Origin: JAGPKI01 sp052034135
GTDB lineage: Bacteria > Caldisericota > Caldisericia > UBA6126 > JAGPKI01
Assembly: GCA_052034135.1 (NCBI GenBank)
Contig: JBPOJC010000016.1
Span: 1-12,139 of the forward strand
DNA length: 12,139 bases
Reading direction: 5' to 3'
In this document: in pieces, positions 6,522 to 12,139 of the stretch
Numbering within the stretch: the stretch's first letter is position 1
Layout: the number at the start of each line of letters is the position of its first letter
Translations under genes and position numbers: made by a program
Notes under the pieces: generated by a model
The model's input: only the letters and a program-made list of their open reading frames with translations
What the model was told of the DNA's origin: nothing
The model's database searches: none

Positions 6522-7073
6522 GTGAAAAAAACTATTTCTCTGTCAATGATTATAATCTTTTTGGCTTTCTTTCTTAATTTTGCTTTATTGCCTAATCACA
6601 AGACTTTTGCAGAGGATCAAGATTCACCCGGTGCTCCACCACCTCAAATTACCGTTCCTGTAAGTCCACCTATAGAAGCAAATCCACCTATAACTGAAGA
6701 ATTACCAAAACCAACTCCTCCAACTCCTATACCGCCTGGACAAAATCCACTATCGCAACTATCTACACAACAACCCACAGAACAAGCAGTAACACCACCT
6801 CCTTTAATGTCAGAAGAAGAATTACCACCAGGAACAACTTTTCCTGAACAACCTCAAACAGAGCTACCGCCTCAAGAAGTACAACAGCCACCATCTCAAG
6901 AAGTACAACAAGTGCCAGGACCATGGTACAGAAGTTTTTGGTTTATAGCATCGCTCATAGTTATAATCGTTATAGTAGTTCTAGTACTTTTCGCTCTCAC
7001 TGAAGGTAAAATGCCCGAAAAAGAGATAAAAGCTAAAAAGAAAGAAAAGGATAAGAAGAAAAAGAAAAAATGA
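6522..7073 (+). CDS. Exported proline-rich protein with C-terminal membrane anchor
   Basis: The GTG start is fixed by a strong AGGAGG (6507-6512, 9 bases away). The 183-residue protein has an N-terminal signal peptide (KK, hydrophobic core at about residues 5-23, likely cleavage after TFA at 30), a proline/glutamine/threonine-rich stretch of about 100 residues (31-134) with no expected fold, one strong membrane segment (about 138-159) and a short, nearly all-lysine tail (KAKKKEKDKKKK). Predicted topology is Pro-rich part outside, basic tail inside. QEVQQ is duplicated (118-122 and 126-130) within an exact 16-base DNA repeat (6871-6886, 6895-6910), a sign of recent slippage. No family is recognised; such linkers often span the envelope or display a partner. 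The next gene overlaps it by four bases (ATGA), indicating coupled translation. Confidence 0.85.
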   Translation: MKKTISLSMIIIFLAFFLNFALLPNHKTFAEDQDSPGAPPPQITVPVSPPIEANPPITEELPKPTPPTPIPPGQNPLSQLSTQQPTEQAVTPPPLMSEEELPPGTTFPEQPQTELPPQEVQQPPSQEVQQVPGPWYRSFWFIASLIVIIVIVVLVLFALTEGKMPEKEIKAKKKEKDKKKKKK

Positions 7074-7789
7074 GAAGAGCTGTTGCTCTATTATTAATAT
7101 TTAATTTACTTATTTTTTCGGATCTAAATTGTACTAAAAAAAATCAAAATGTTTTAATCGAAGTAGATCCATCGCAACTTAAGAATGGGTCTACTTCTAT
7201 TTATGTTCTATATGATGAGAAAGAAAAGCCAGTTTATACATTTAGAGACAATGTGTTTATAAATCCTGATAACATACTAATAATTAGAGAATTATCCGAG
7301 CAAGATAATGAAGAAATTCTCAGAGCAAAGCTTGATCCAGAGCTTCTTTTTCCAGTTCAACTGCAAATTGTTAAAAGCGAGAGTCAGACTGAAACACCTC
7401 ATTTTTTAGGAGAAAAGAAAGGTAAAAGTTACATAATAACTGAATGGGACGAAAACAACAATCCATCCTACGAAAGAATTTACGTTGGCTCAGAACAATT
7501 CTTTGAAGATGAAGTATTGCTTCATTTAATGTCCTGTTTTCCTTTAAAAGTTGGGGAGGGAGGCAAATTTATGTATATAAATACAAGAAAGAAAAGTTCT
7601 GGCTATGAACATTACAATGTGGTTGGCGCAGAAACAATAATTGCAGCAAACAATAAATATGAATCTGTTAAAGTAGAAATTCCGGGTAATAGTTGTACGG
7701 CATGGTTTTTAAAAGATAGTCCACATATTTTACTTAAAGCGAAATTTCCATCCTTAGAATTGCAATTAATTGGTTGGAATAATATTTAG
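7070..7789 (+). CDS. Exported protein, possible lipoprotein, DUF3108-like C-terminal part
   Basis: The ATG at 7070 overlaps the TGA of the preceding gene. The 239-residue product begins MRRAVALLLIFNLLIF, a short export signal, followed by SDLNC; C21 could be lipidated, but D-L-N-C is a poor lipobox, so periplasmic release is equally possible. Residues 30-120 look beta-rich. The second half (about 150-239) has FPLKVGEGGKF, YNVVGAETI, KYESVKVEIP, TAWFLKDSPHILLK and LELQLIGW, an order that resembles DUF3108-type envelope proteins of unknown function. That similarity is from memory of the family pattern and is tentative. Coupling to the proline-rich anchor suggests the two act together at the cell envelope. 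Confidence 0.75.
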   Translation: MRRAVALLLIFNLLIFSDLNCTKKNQNVLIEVDPSQLKNGSTSIYVLYDEKEKPVYTFRDNVFINPDNILIIRELSEQDNEEILRAKLDPELLFPVQLQIVKSESQTETPHFLGEKKGKSYIITEWDENNNPSYERIYVGSEQFFEDEVLLHLMSCFPLKVGEGGKFMYINTRKKSSGYEHYNVVGAETIIAANNKYESVKVEIPGNSCTAWFLKDSPHILLKAKFPSLELQLIGWNNI

Positions 7790-7939
7790 ACTATATATAA
7801 TAAATTCCTTAAAATCATCAAAACTAAAACTCATTCTCTCGAATTTGTGCTAAATAAAGTAAAATATCTTTCCAGTTAAATAAAATAACTACGCAAAGCT
7901 AAAAAATACGCTAAATTTTAATTAAATTGATTTATAAAA

Positions 7940-8578
7940 TTAGGACGATGTTTCGGATGTTTCTGCAGTACCTTCAGCAGGAGTAGCTTCTTCTACAGGA
8001 GTAGCTGGTGCTGCTTCTTCTGTTACAGCAGGTGCAACCTCTTCAACTTTAGGGGCTATAACAGTAAATATTGGTGTATCAATAGGTGTTATAAGCTCAA
8101 TTCCTTCACCCAATTTAATATTACCAGTGTGAATAGAATTTCCTATTTCCAAATTCGATATATCAACATTTAATTTATCAGGAATATCTGCTGGTTTAGC
8201 TTTTAAGTCCAATCTAAAAGTTACTTGCTCAAGAATTCCTCCAACTTTTACACCCTTTGCTTCACCAATTGGATATATAGGAACACTCATTTTTATGCTT
8301 TCGGAAAGAGATATAGCATAGAAATCTATATGTATTGGGTCAAAATTGATTACATCTTTTTGTATGTCTTTAATAAGAGCTGGAAAAACTCTTCCGTCAT
8401 CTAACTTGCAATTTATAATTACATTTCTTGTATTTGATTTTATTATGCGAATAAATTCTTTCCTGTTCACCATACAAGGATAACTTTTCTCGATACCTTT
8501 TCCATACAAAATTGCAGGAATATTTTCGTTATCTTTTCTTGTTTCTCTATTTTTTAGCTCCATATCTACAATTTTCAT
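7940..8578 (-). CDS. rplY: Ribosomal protein bL25, long CTC/TL5 form
   Basis: This 212-residue protein binds 5S rRNA in the large ribosomal subunit. It has the two-domain CTC/TL5 layout: an N-terminal 5S-binding beta domain (about 1-89, with IPAILYGKG at 20-28 and DPIHIDFYAI at 80-89) and a C-terminal beta domain (about 94-178, VPIYPIGEAKGVKVGG, LDLKAKPADIPDKL, DISNLEIG). The tail (179-212) is low-complexity Ala/Glu/Pro/Thr, as in many members. The start is supported by AGGAG (8588-8592) 9 bases upstream. It is often found next to pth (peptidyl-tRNA hydrolase) or prs, but here it stands alone, converging on the exported-protein operon and diverging from the aldolase gene. Confidence 0.96.
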   Translation of the reverse strand: MKIVDMELKNRETRKDNENIPAILYGKGIEKSYPCMVNRKEFIRIIKSNTRNVIINCKLDDGRVFPALIKDIQKDVINFDPIHIDFYAISLSESIKMSVPIYPIGEAKGVKVGGILEQVTFRLDLKAKPADIPDKLNVDISNLEIGNSIHTGNIKLGEGIELITPIDTPIFTVIAPKVEEVAPAVTEEAAPATPVEEATPAEGTAETSETSS

Positions 8579-8614
8579 ATTACTTCTCTCCTAAATCTAT
8601 TATACGAATATAGA

Positions 8615-8643
8615 AAATTAGCAAAAAATAATAATTTTGTCAA
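8615..8643 (-). promoter_or_regulatory. Predicted promoter of the L25 gene
   Basis: On the minus strand a perfect -35 TTGACA (8638-8643) is followed by 17 bases and TAATTT (8615-8620), a poor -10 box rescued by an upstream TGC (extended -10). It would give a leader of about 30 bases ahead of the AGGAG site. Confidence 0.6.
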
Positions 8644-8792
8644 GTTTACATAAGAACCAATTACTTAAAATTCTATCCCAACAAAAATTATAATTTGATA
8701 AGTCAAAAAATGAACTTATGATATATTTATAGAAAGATTTTAACATTTTATGCTTGCATGTTAAGTATATATCTTAAAAAGGAAGAATAAAA

Positions 8793-9422
8793 ATGGCTAA
8801 AGAAGAAGAAAAGCAGAGAAAAGAAATATGCGAGACGATGCGAAAACTTTATGAACGTAGCTTGATTTCGAGCGTGGGTGGAAATTCAAGTGTTATATTA
8901 AGAAAAAAGAATGCTGTTTTAATTACTCCATCGGGATCCAACAAGAAAGAATTAGTGTCAAAAGATATCATAAAGGTTAACACAAATGGAATAGTTTTAG
9001 GTAAAGGTAAGCCTTCCTCTGAAACAATAAATCACATAGAAATCTATAAAACAAGAGCTGACATTAACGCAATTGTTCATGCCCATCCTCCCTTTTTTAC
9101 AGGAATAGCTTCTTCAGGCTGCACTCCAAAAGCTATAACTCCTGAACAAATATTGTTCGCCAACAACATAACGGTTATTGATTTTGTGGTTCCAGGGAAA
9201 GATTCAGTTGTTTCTCTTACAAAAGCTTTAGAAAAAAGTAATGTCGTAATAATAAAAAACCATGGTGTCTTTAGTGTCGGTAAAGATTTAATGGAATGCT
9301 TTGTTAGAATAGAAATATTGGAGGAGGTTGGAAAAATGCTTTTTGCTGGTAAACTATTTGGAGGAATGAATGAGCTCTCGCAAGAGAATATAAAAAACGT
9401 ATTAAATAAATACAATAAATAA
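8793..9422 (+). CDS. Class II aldolase/adducin family protein (fuculose-phosphate aldolase-like)
   Basis: This 209-residue protein has the zinc-dependent class II aldolase fold. Visible active-site residues are E77 (KPSSET), zinc ligands H96 and H98 (IVHAHPP) and H157 (IIKNHGVF), with the phosphate-binding VGGNSS (28-33) and TPSGSNK (45-51) motifs. The family cleaves or dehydrates sugar phosphates: L-fuculose-1-phosphate or L-ribulose-5-phosphate aldolase/epimerase, or methylthioribulose-1-phosphate dehydratase. Sequence alone does not settle the substrate, and no sugar or methionine-salvage genes are adjacent. The start is supported by AAGGAAG (8779-8785) 7 bases upstream. A ferritin-like gene follows after 23 bases, so the two are probably co-transcribed. 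Confidence 0.92.
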   Translation: MAKEEEKQRKEICETMRKLYERSLISSVGGNSSVILRKKNAVLITPSGSNKKELVSKDIIKVNTNGIVLGKGKPSSETINHIEIYKTRADINAIVHAHPPFFTGIASSGCTPKAITPEQILFANNITVIDFVVPGKDSVVSLTKALEKSNVVIIKNHGVFSVGKDLMECFVRIEILEEVGKMLFAGKLFGGMNELSQENIKNVLNKYNK

Positions 9423-9445
9423 TAAATTTGAAGGGAGATTAATCT

Positions 9446-9946
9446 ATGAATGCACAAAGGGCTTTAAAAATACTTAAAGAAGCTTACAGGATTGAAGTTG
9501 AAGGGTATACTTTTTATAAAAATACTGAGAAAGAAGACTTGAGTAATGAGGCAAAATCAATATTTAACTACCTCGCAAACGAAGAAAAACAACATGAAGA
9601 ATATATTGTGAGCCAAATCAAAAATGTAGAAGAAAAGGGTATCTTTGGAATTATAGAACTTTCAAGAATTAATGATGAAGTAAAGGAGAAATTCTTCCTT
9701 GACAGCATAAAGGTGGCTCAAAACCAGACAATCACTGAATCATCTGCTCTCCATATAGGAATACTCCTTGAGAAAAACTCTTATGACTTTTATACTGATG
9801 CTGAAAAAGAATCCGAAGATACCGAAGAAGCTAAACTATATTCTGAACTTGCAGAATGGGAACTAAATCATCTTAATATTCTACAATCCGCCTACCAGGC
9901 AGTAAGAGAAAAAATTTTTGCAGACCAGCACTTTTCCCCATTTTAG
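9446..9946 (+). CDS. Ferritin-like diiron protein (rubrerythrin family, no rubredoxin domain)
   Basis: This 166-residue four-helix protein carries two copies of the diiron half-site: E17 (IEVEGYTFY) with E47-x-x-H50 (EEKQH), and E109 (LLEKNSYDFY) with E139-x-x-H142 (ELNH). That is the erythrin pattern used in peroxide reduction or iron handling in anaerobes and microaerophiles. The usual C-terminal rubredoxin CxxC knuckles are absent; the protein ends HFSPF, so an external electron donor would be needed. The start is fixed by GGGAGA (9433-9438) 7 bases upstream. It follows the aldolase gene closely. A role in oxidative-stress protection is family knowledge; the exact substrate is unknown. Confidence 0.92.
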   Translation: MNAQRALKILKEAYRIEVEGYTFYKNTEKEDLSNEAKSIFNYLANEEKQHEEYIVSQIKNVEEKGIFGIIELSRINDEVKEKFFLDSIKVAQNQTITESSALHIGILLEKNSYDFYTDAEKESEDTEEAKLYSELAEWELNHLNILQSAYQAVREKIFADQHFSPF

Positions 9947-9950
9947 AAAA

Positions 9951-9995
9951 AATTACACTTTGTAATTACACACAAATTATTAAAGTAGTGTGTAA
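9951..9995. repeat. Overlapping inverted repeats downstream of the ferritin-like gene
   Basis: AATTACA (9951-9957) and TGTAATT (9961-9967) form a 7-base-pair hairpin with a 3-base loop. TTACACAC (9966-9973) and GTGTGTAA (9988-9995) form an 8-base-pair hairpin with a 14-base loop. The two share TT at 9966-9967, so they cannot both form fully and might alternate. There is no T-run, so an intrinsic terminator is doubtful although the position fits an mRNA 3' end. Confidence 0.5.
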
Positions 9996-10236
9996 ACCGA
10001 CTTAAAAGTAAATAGTTTTCTTTCTCGTATAAATTAATAATTAAAACGTTATAACCGCAATAAAGTTGACAGACTAAAAATTGATCCACTTCTGTTTATG
10101 TTTGTTTTAAATAATTCTCTCAAAATAATGGAAATCCTTGAGCTTTGGTAAAAAGCTTTTGTATTAAAACCTCTTCCGTAATTATATTTTGAAGAAGTGC
10201 AAATCTACTATAATGCTTTGGCTAATTGTGACAATC
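9996..10236. other. Intergenic region without a recognisable gene
   Basis: No coding frame with protein-like composition was seen. GTTGACAGACTAAAAATTGA with TCCACTT following (10065-10091) is reminiscent of the ends of some IS21-family insertion sequences, but there is no second end and no transposase. AGCTTT/AAAGCT (10141-10157) is a weak hairpin. The 3' end of the restriction-modification operon lies just to the right and has no clear terminator. Confidence 0.4.
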
Positions 10237-10929
10237 TTACCTTGACCCTTTCTTCATTATTATCAAATATTTGAATCCTCGAAGATAGAAGTTGTATTGT
10301 TTTGCTCTCTCATGCCAAAAAGGAGTATTTGATGTCTGATTATGCCTTGAAACTATAATAATATCAATTGGTTCAAAATATTTTTCTAAGATTGTATAAA
10401 TTTTGAAACCTACAAGTATGAAACCGCTTTTCTTTCTCCAGTGATCACCAATAAGCCAAGCTATATACTTGTTAGGTTTCAGAATACGATGAGCTTCCTT
10501 TGCTACTTTTTCTAACTCAATAAAAAATTCTTCTTTTTCACACGAGATATTTCCTATGTTGTCAGGATGATTATTGTAATCAATATTATTTGAATATGGA
10601 GAATCTATAAATACAAAATCTCCTACTTCATTATCAAGCGGTAATTTCCTTGCATCAGCTTGTTGCATATCTTTTCTATAAGAAGCTATATCAAAGCCTA
10701 AAACTTTACGATTTTCTTCTCGGCAAACATCAATTGTTGTTCCACTCCCACACATAGGATCAATTATTAAGTCACCCTCTTTTGTGTATCTTTGTACAAG
10801 ATTCCATATTATAAATGCAGGAGTAACGCCTCTGTATTTATTATCACCATGTAATGTATCACCATAATTCTGCGTTGGAAAATCCCATAAAGTTGTTGTT
10901 TCAAGTCGTGGTCTTTTAATCTTCATCAT
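10237..10929 (-). CDS. Amino-methylating DNA methyltransferase of a type II R-M system
   Basis: This 230-residue protein has the SAM-binding motif I DPMCGSGTT (57-65), an upstream motif X region (HGDNKYRGVTPAFIIWNL), motif II GFDI (78-81), ADARKLPL (91-98) and catalytic motif IV as DSPY (109-112, in FIDSPYSNNIDY). This class methylates an exocyclic amino group (N6-adenine or N4-cytosine); the base cannot be told. DSPY replaces the usual DPPY, but the neighbouring methyltransferase also has Ser at the same site (SSPY), so it is probably tolerated. No long target-recognition domain is seen. The first ATG (10929) overlaps the TGA of the nuclease gene, with a second ATG in the next codon; translation is probably coupled. 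It appears intact. Confidence 0.88.
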   Translation of the reverse strand: MMKIKRPRLETTTLWDFPTQNYGDTLHGDNKYRGVTPAFIIWNLVQRYTKEGDLIIDPMCGSGTTIDVCREENRKVLGFDIASYRKDMQQADARKLPLDNEVGDFVFIDSPYSNNIDYNNHPDNIGNISCEKEEFFIELEKVAKEAHRILKPNKYIAWLIGDHWRKKSGFILVGFKIYTILEKYFEPIDIIIVSRHNQTSNTPFWHERAKQYNFYLRGFKYLIIMKKGSR

Positions 10930-11603
10930 CTCAATATCTTCTTTAAATCGTCTATAAAATGCTCGAATAGTTTGACTTTATCACTTTCTTCTATTTCTCC
11001 ATCGGTTAAAACATAACTACCATCTAAATCTACTTCTACAATTGCTCTTCCCTTTTTAGCTGGCATTTTATTTGTCAAAGTACCATCCTCATCAGGAGTT
11101 ATAAAATATACTTTGATGTTCTTAGTTGACTCATCTTGAGTAAATTTTAGTTTCCAATAACCTGTTTGAGCAATCCTTTCTCTTAAAGTTACTTTACTCG
11201 AAACAACAGCTAAAACAATATAATTTCGAGGATTATATATAACGATATCAACATCGGGTAAATGTAAGCCAAATTCACCAAAGTCAATAGCTAAATTTCG
11301 TTTTACCTGACTTAACTCTCTTGATAGATTTGTACTTCTTTCCAATTGATTGCCATTGACAACTTTTAGTCAGATTTCTTCTACTTCATCAGTGATAATG
11401 TATTGAATTAACTTTTCTAAATTTTTCCCTTTAAATGCTCTCCAGCTCTGTTCGTGATCTCCATTGGGAGTAGGGTGTTTCATCCACTCTTGCTTGTGAA
11501 TCTCTTTTGCTTCTTTTAATAGTTCTGAGATATGTTTGTATGCTGCTGATCCAAGTAGCTTTTTCTTTTCAAGATATAAATCTTTTAAATCTTCAAATTT
11601 CAT
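10926..11603 (-). pseudogene. Type II restriction endonuclease gene interrupted by one in-frame TGA
   Basis: One frame from the ATG at 11603 to the TGA at 10926-10928 spans 226 codons and is broken only by TGA at 11370-11372 (codon 78). Both sides read as one protein: SWRAFKGKNLEKLIQYIITD before, LKVVNGNQLERSTNLSRELS after. The second part holds a PD-(D/E)XK-like core: PDVDIVIYN (116-124, D117 and D119) and VVSSKVTLRERIAQTGYWK (S135, S136, K137), a pattern seen in type II endonucleases, possibly BsaWI-like. AAGGAG (11612-11617) lies 8 bases before the ATG and the gene sits between two methyltransferases, so it is the R gene of this locus. A TTG at 11345 could restart translation but has no ribosome binding site. 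A TGA from GGA (Gly) or TGG (Trp) needs one base change. A sequencing error or a two-part active enzyme remain possible. Confidence 0.78.
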
Positions 11604-11608
11604 ATCTC

Positions 11609-12139
11609 TTACTCCTTCAAGCCAATAATAATATATTCTACAGGATAAGCTTCAGAATTTGCTTCATAATTATTAGCAAATCTGCCTGTTTTTTTATCCC
11701 TGTTTTGCGGAAGAATTTTAGATGGGATTTTTCTTTTTATAAGCCTTTCAAATTTAAAACCAGAATACTGTATACTCTCTGCAAAGGCTTCAGCATTAAG
11801 TATATCAATACCTTTCAATTTTGTATCTCCAATAACATAGCAACATCTGCCACCTTTTTTTAAGATTCTGAAACTTTCATCAAAAACTTCCTCCATATCA
11901 ATAAAAAAAGCTTTAATTTCCCTTGCTGTTTTTTTGCTTTTTTCAGTAACTTTATTGACAATATCCATAGCAATTAAACTTTTTAATCTTTTATTTTCGT
12001 ATTTTCTGGATGATGTACCTATAAACTCCTTCTTGTATTCTGTTAAATCATCAGCTAAATCAAGCCATATCGTTGATAATTGATGTAGATCTGCATATTC
12101 ATAACTAGTAACATAAGGACTCGAAGTTATAACCAAATC
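11609..12139 (-). CDS. DNA methyltransferase, C-terminal part (N-terminus beyond window)
   Basis: The frame is open to the right edge (first visible codons DLVITSSPY), so this is the 3' part of a longer gene; 176 residues are visible. Motif IV is TSSPY, followed by VTSYEYADLHQLSTIWL, FIGTSSRK and the strand FRILKKGGRCCYVIGDT. This is an N4-cytosine or N6-adenine type DNA methyltransferase in which motif I must lie upstream, as the visible part has none. The TTG at 12136 sits inside the conserved block and is not a start. The stop TAA is 5 bases before the ATG of the nuclease gene, so methyltransferase, nuclease and second methyltransferase form one operon. Two methyltransferases suggest an asymmetric site or one enzyme per strand. 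Confidence 0.88.
   Translation of the reverse strand, partial: DLVITSSPYVTSYEYADLHQLSTIWLDLADDLTEYKKEFIGTSSRKYENKRLKSLIAMDIVNKVTEKSKKTAREIKAFFIDMEEVFDESFRILKKGGRCCYVIGDTKLKGIDILNAEAFAESIQYSGFKFERLIKRKIPSKILPQNRDKKTGRFANNYEANSEAYPVEYIIIGLKE

Noticed and set aside
8750..8777. Small palindromes ATGCTTGCAT and TTAAG-N7-CTTAA upstream of the aldolase gene as an operator
   Set aside because: They are short, in very AT-rich sequence, and no clear promoter can be placed relative to them.
9077..9457. Minus-strand open frame of 126 codons
   Set aside because: It is antisense to the class II aldolase gene; the conserved active-site residues are on the other strand.
11370..11372. TGA read as glycine or tryptophan (alternative genetic code) or as selenocysteine
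   Set aside because: TGA is used as a normal stop at 7071-7073 and 10926-10928, no other conserved gene in the window has an internal TGA, and no SECIS-like need is evident in a nuclease at this position. A nonsense mutation is simpler.
11507..11863. Plus-strand open frame of 118 codons, hydrophobic
   Set aside because: It is antisense to the methyltransferase and nuclease genes; the apparent hydrophobicity comes from reading AT-rich Lys/Glu-rich code backwards.
12134..12136. Translation start of the rightmost methyltransferase at TTG
   Set aside because: The codon lies inside the conserved DLVITSSPY block and the frame is open to the window edge, so the true start is outside.

Overview
The window is AT-rich bacterial DNA, mostly conserved housekeeping genes (glycyl-tRNA synthetase, primase, housekeeping sigma factor, ribosomal protein L25/CTC, a valine tRNA) with a few accessory parts. 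A lineage cannot be fixed from it. Low G+C, a two-domain L25/CTC protein, a dnaG-rpoD pair without rpsU, and dispersed repeats of the GTCATTCTGAGCG...GAATCTC kind would suit several poorly cultivated, often thermophilic or anaerobic bacterial phyla, but that is inference. TGA ends at least two genes (at 7071-7073 and 10926-10928), which argues for the standard bacterial code.

Left part (1-2440). glyQ (cut by the window edge) and a two-CBS-domain gene form a minus-strand operon with a readable promoter. Upstream lies about 1.2 kb without an intact gene: a mosaic of degraded dispersed repeats, including two nearly identical 100-bp units with nested hairpins, and then a coding relic read in one frame through four internal stop codons.

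Centre (2442-7789). dnaG and rpoD overlap on the plus strand and converge on a minus-strand helical-repeat gene of unknown function, whose intrinsic terminator overlaps its own last codons. dnaG and the helical-repeat gene each have a TATAAT box only 7-8 bases before the ATG and no Shine-Dalgarno sequence, so both look leaderless. A minus-strand tRNA-Val(GAC) follows. Next comes a plus-strand two-gene operon: a proline-rich membrane-anchored protein and an exported protein with a DUF3108-like end. Its promoter is overlapped by a tandem 17-bp repeat.

Right-centre (7940-10236). L25/CTC (minus) diverges from a class II aldolase and a ferritin-like diiron protein (plus). A 290-base gap with inverted repeats follows.

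Right end (10237-12139). A minus-strand restriction-modification locus reads, in transcription order: a TSSPY-type DNA methyltransferase (N-terminus beyond the window), a restriction endonuclease gene with one internal TGA at codon 78, and a second DNA methyltransferase. The genes are spaced or overlapped as an operon. The most notable observation is the endonuclease: one nonsense codon in an otherwise clean 225-codon frame, between two apparently intact methyltransferases, as expected where restriction has recently been lost and methylation kept. I found no convincing wholly new system. The strongest leads are this interrupted nuclease, the two leaderless promoters, the repeat mosaic and the operator-like tandem repeat.
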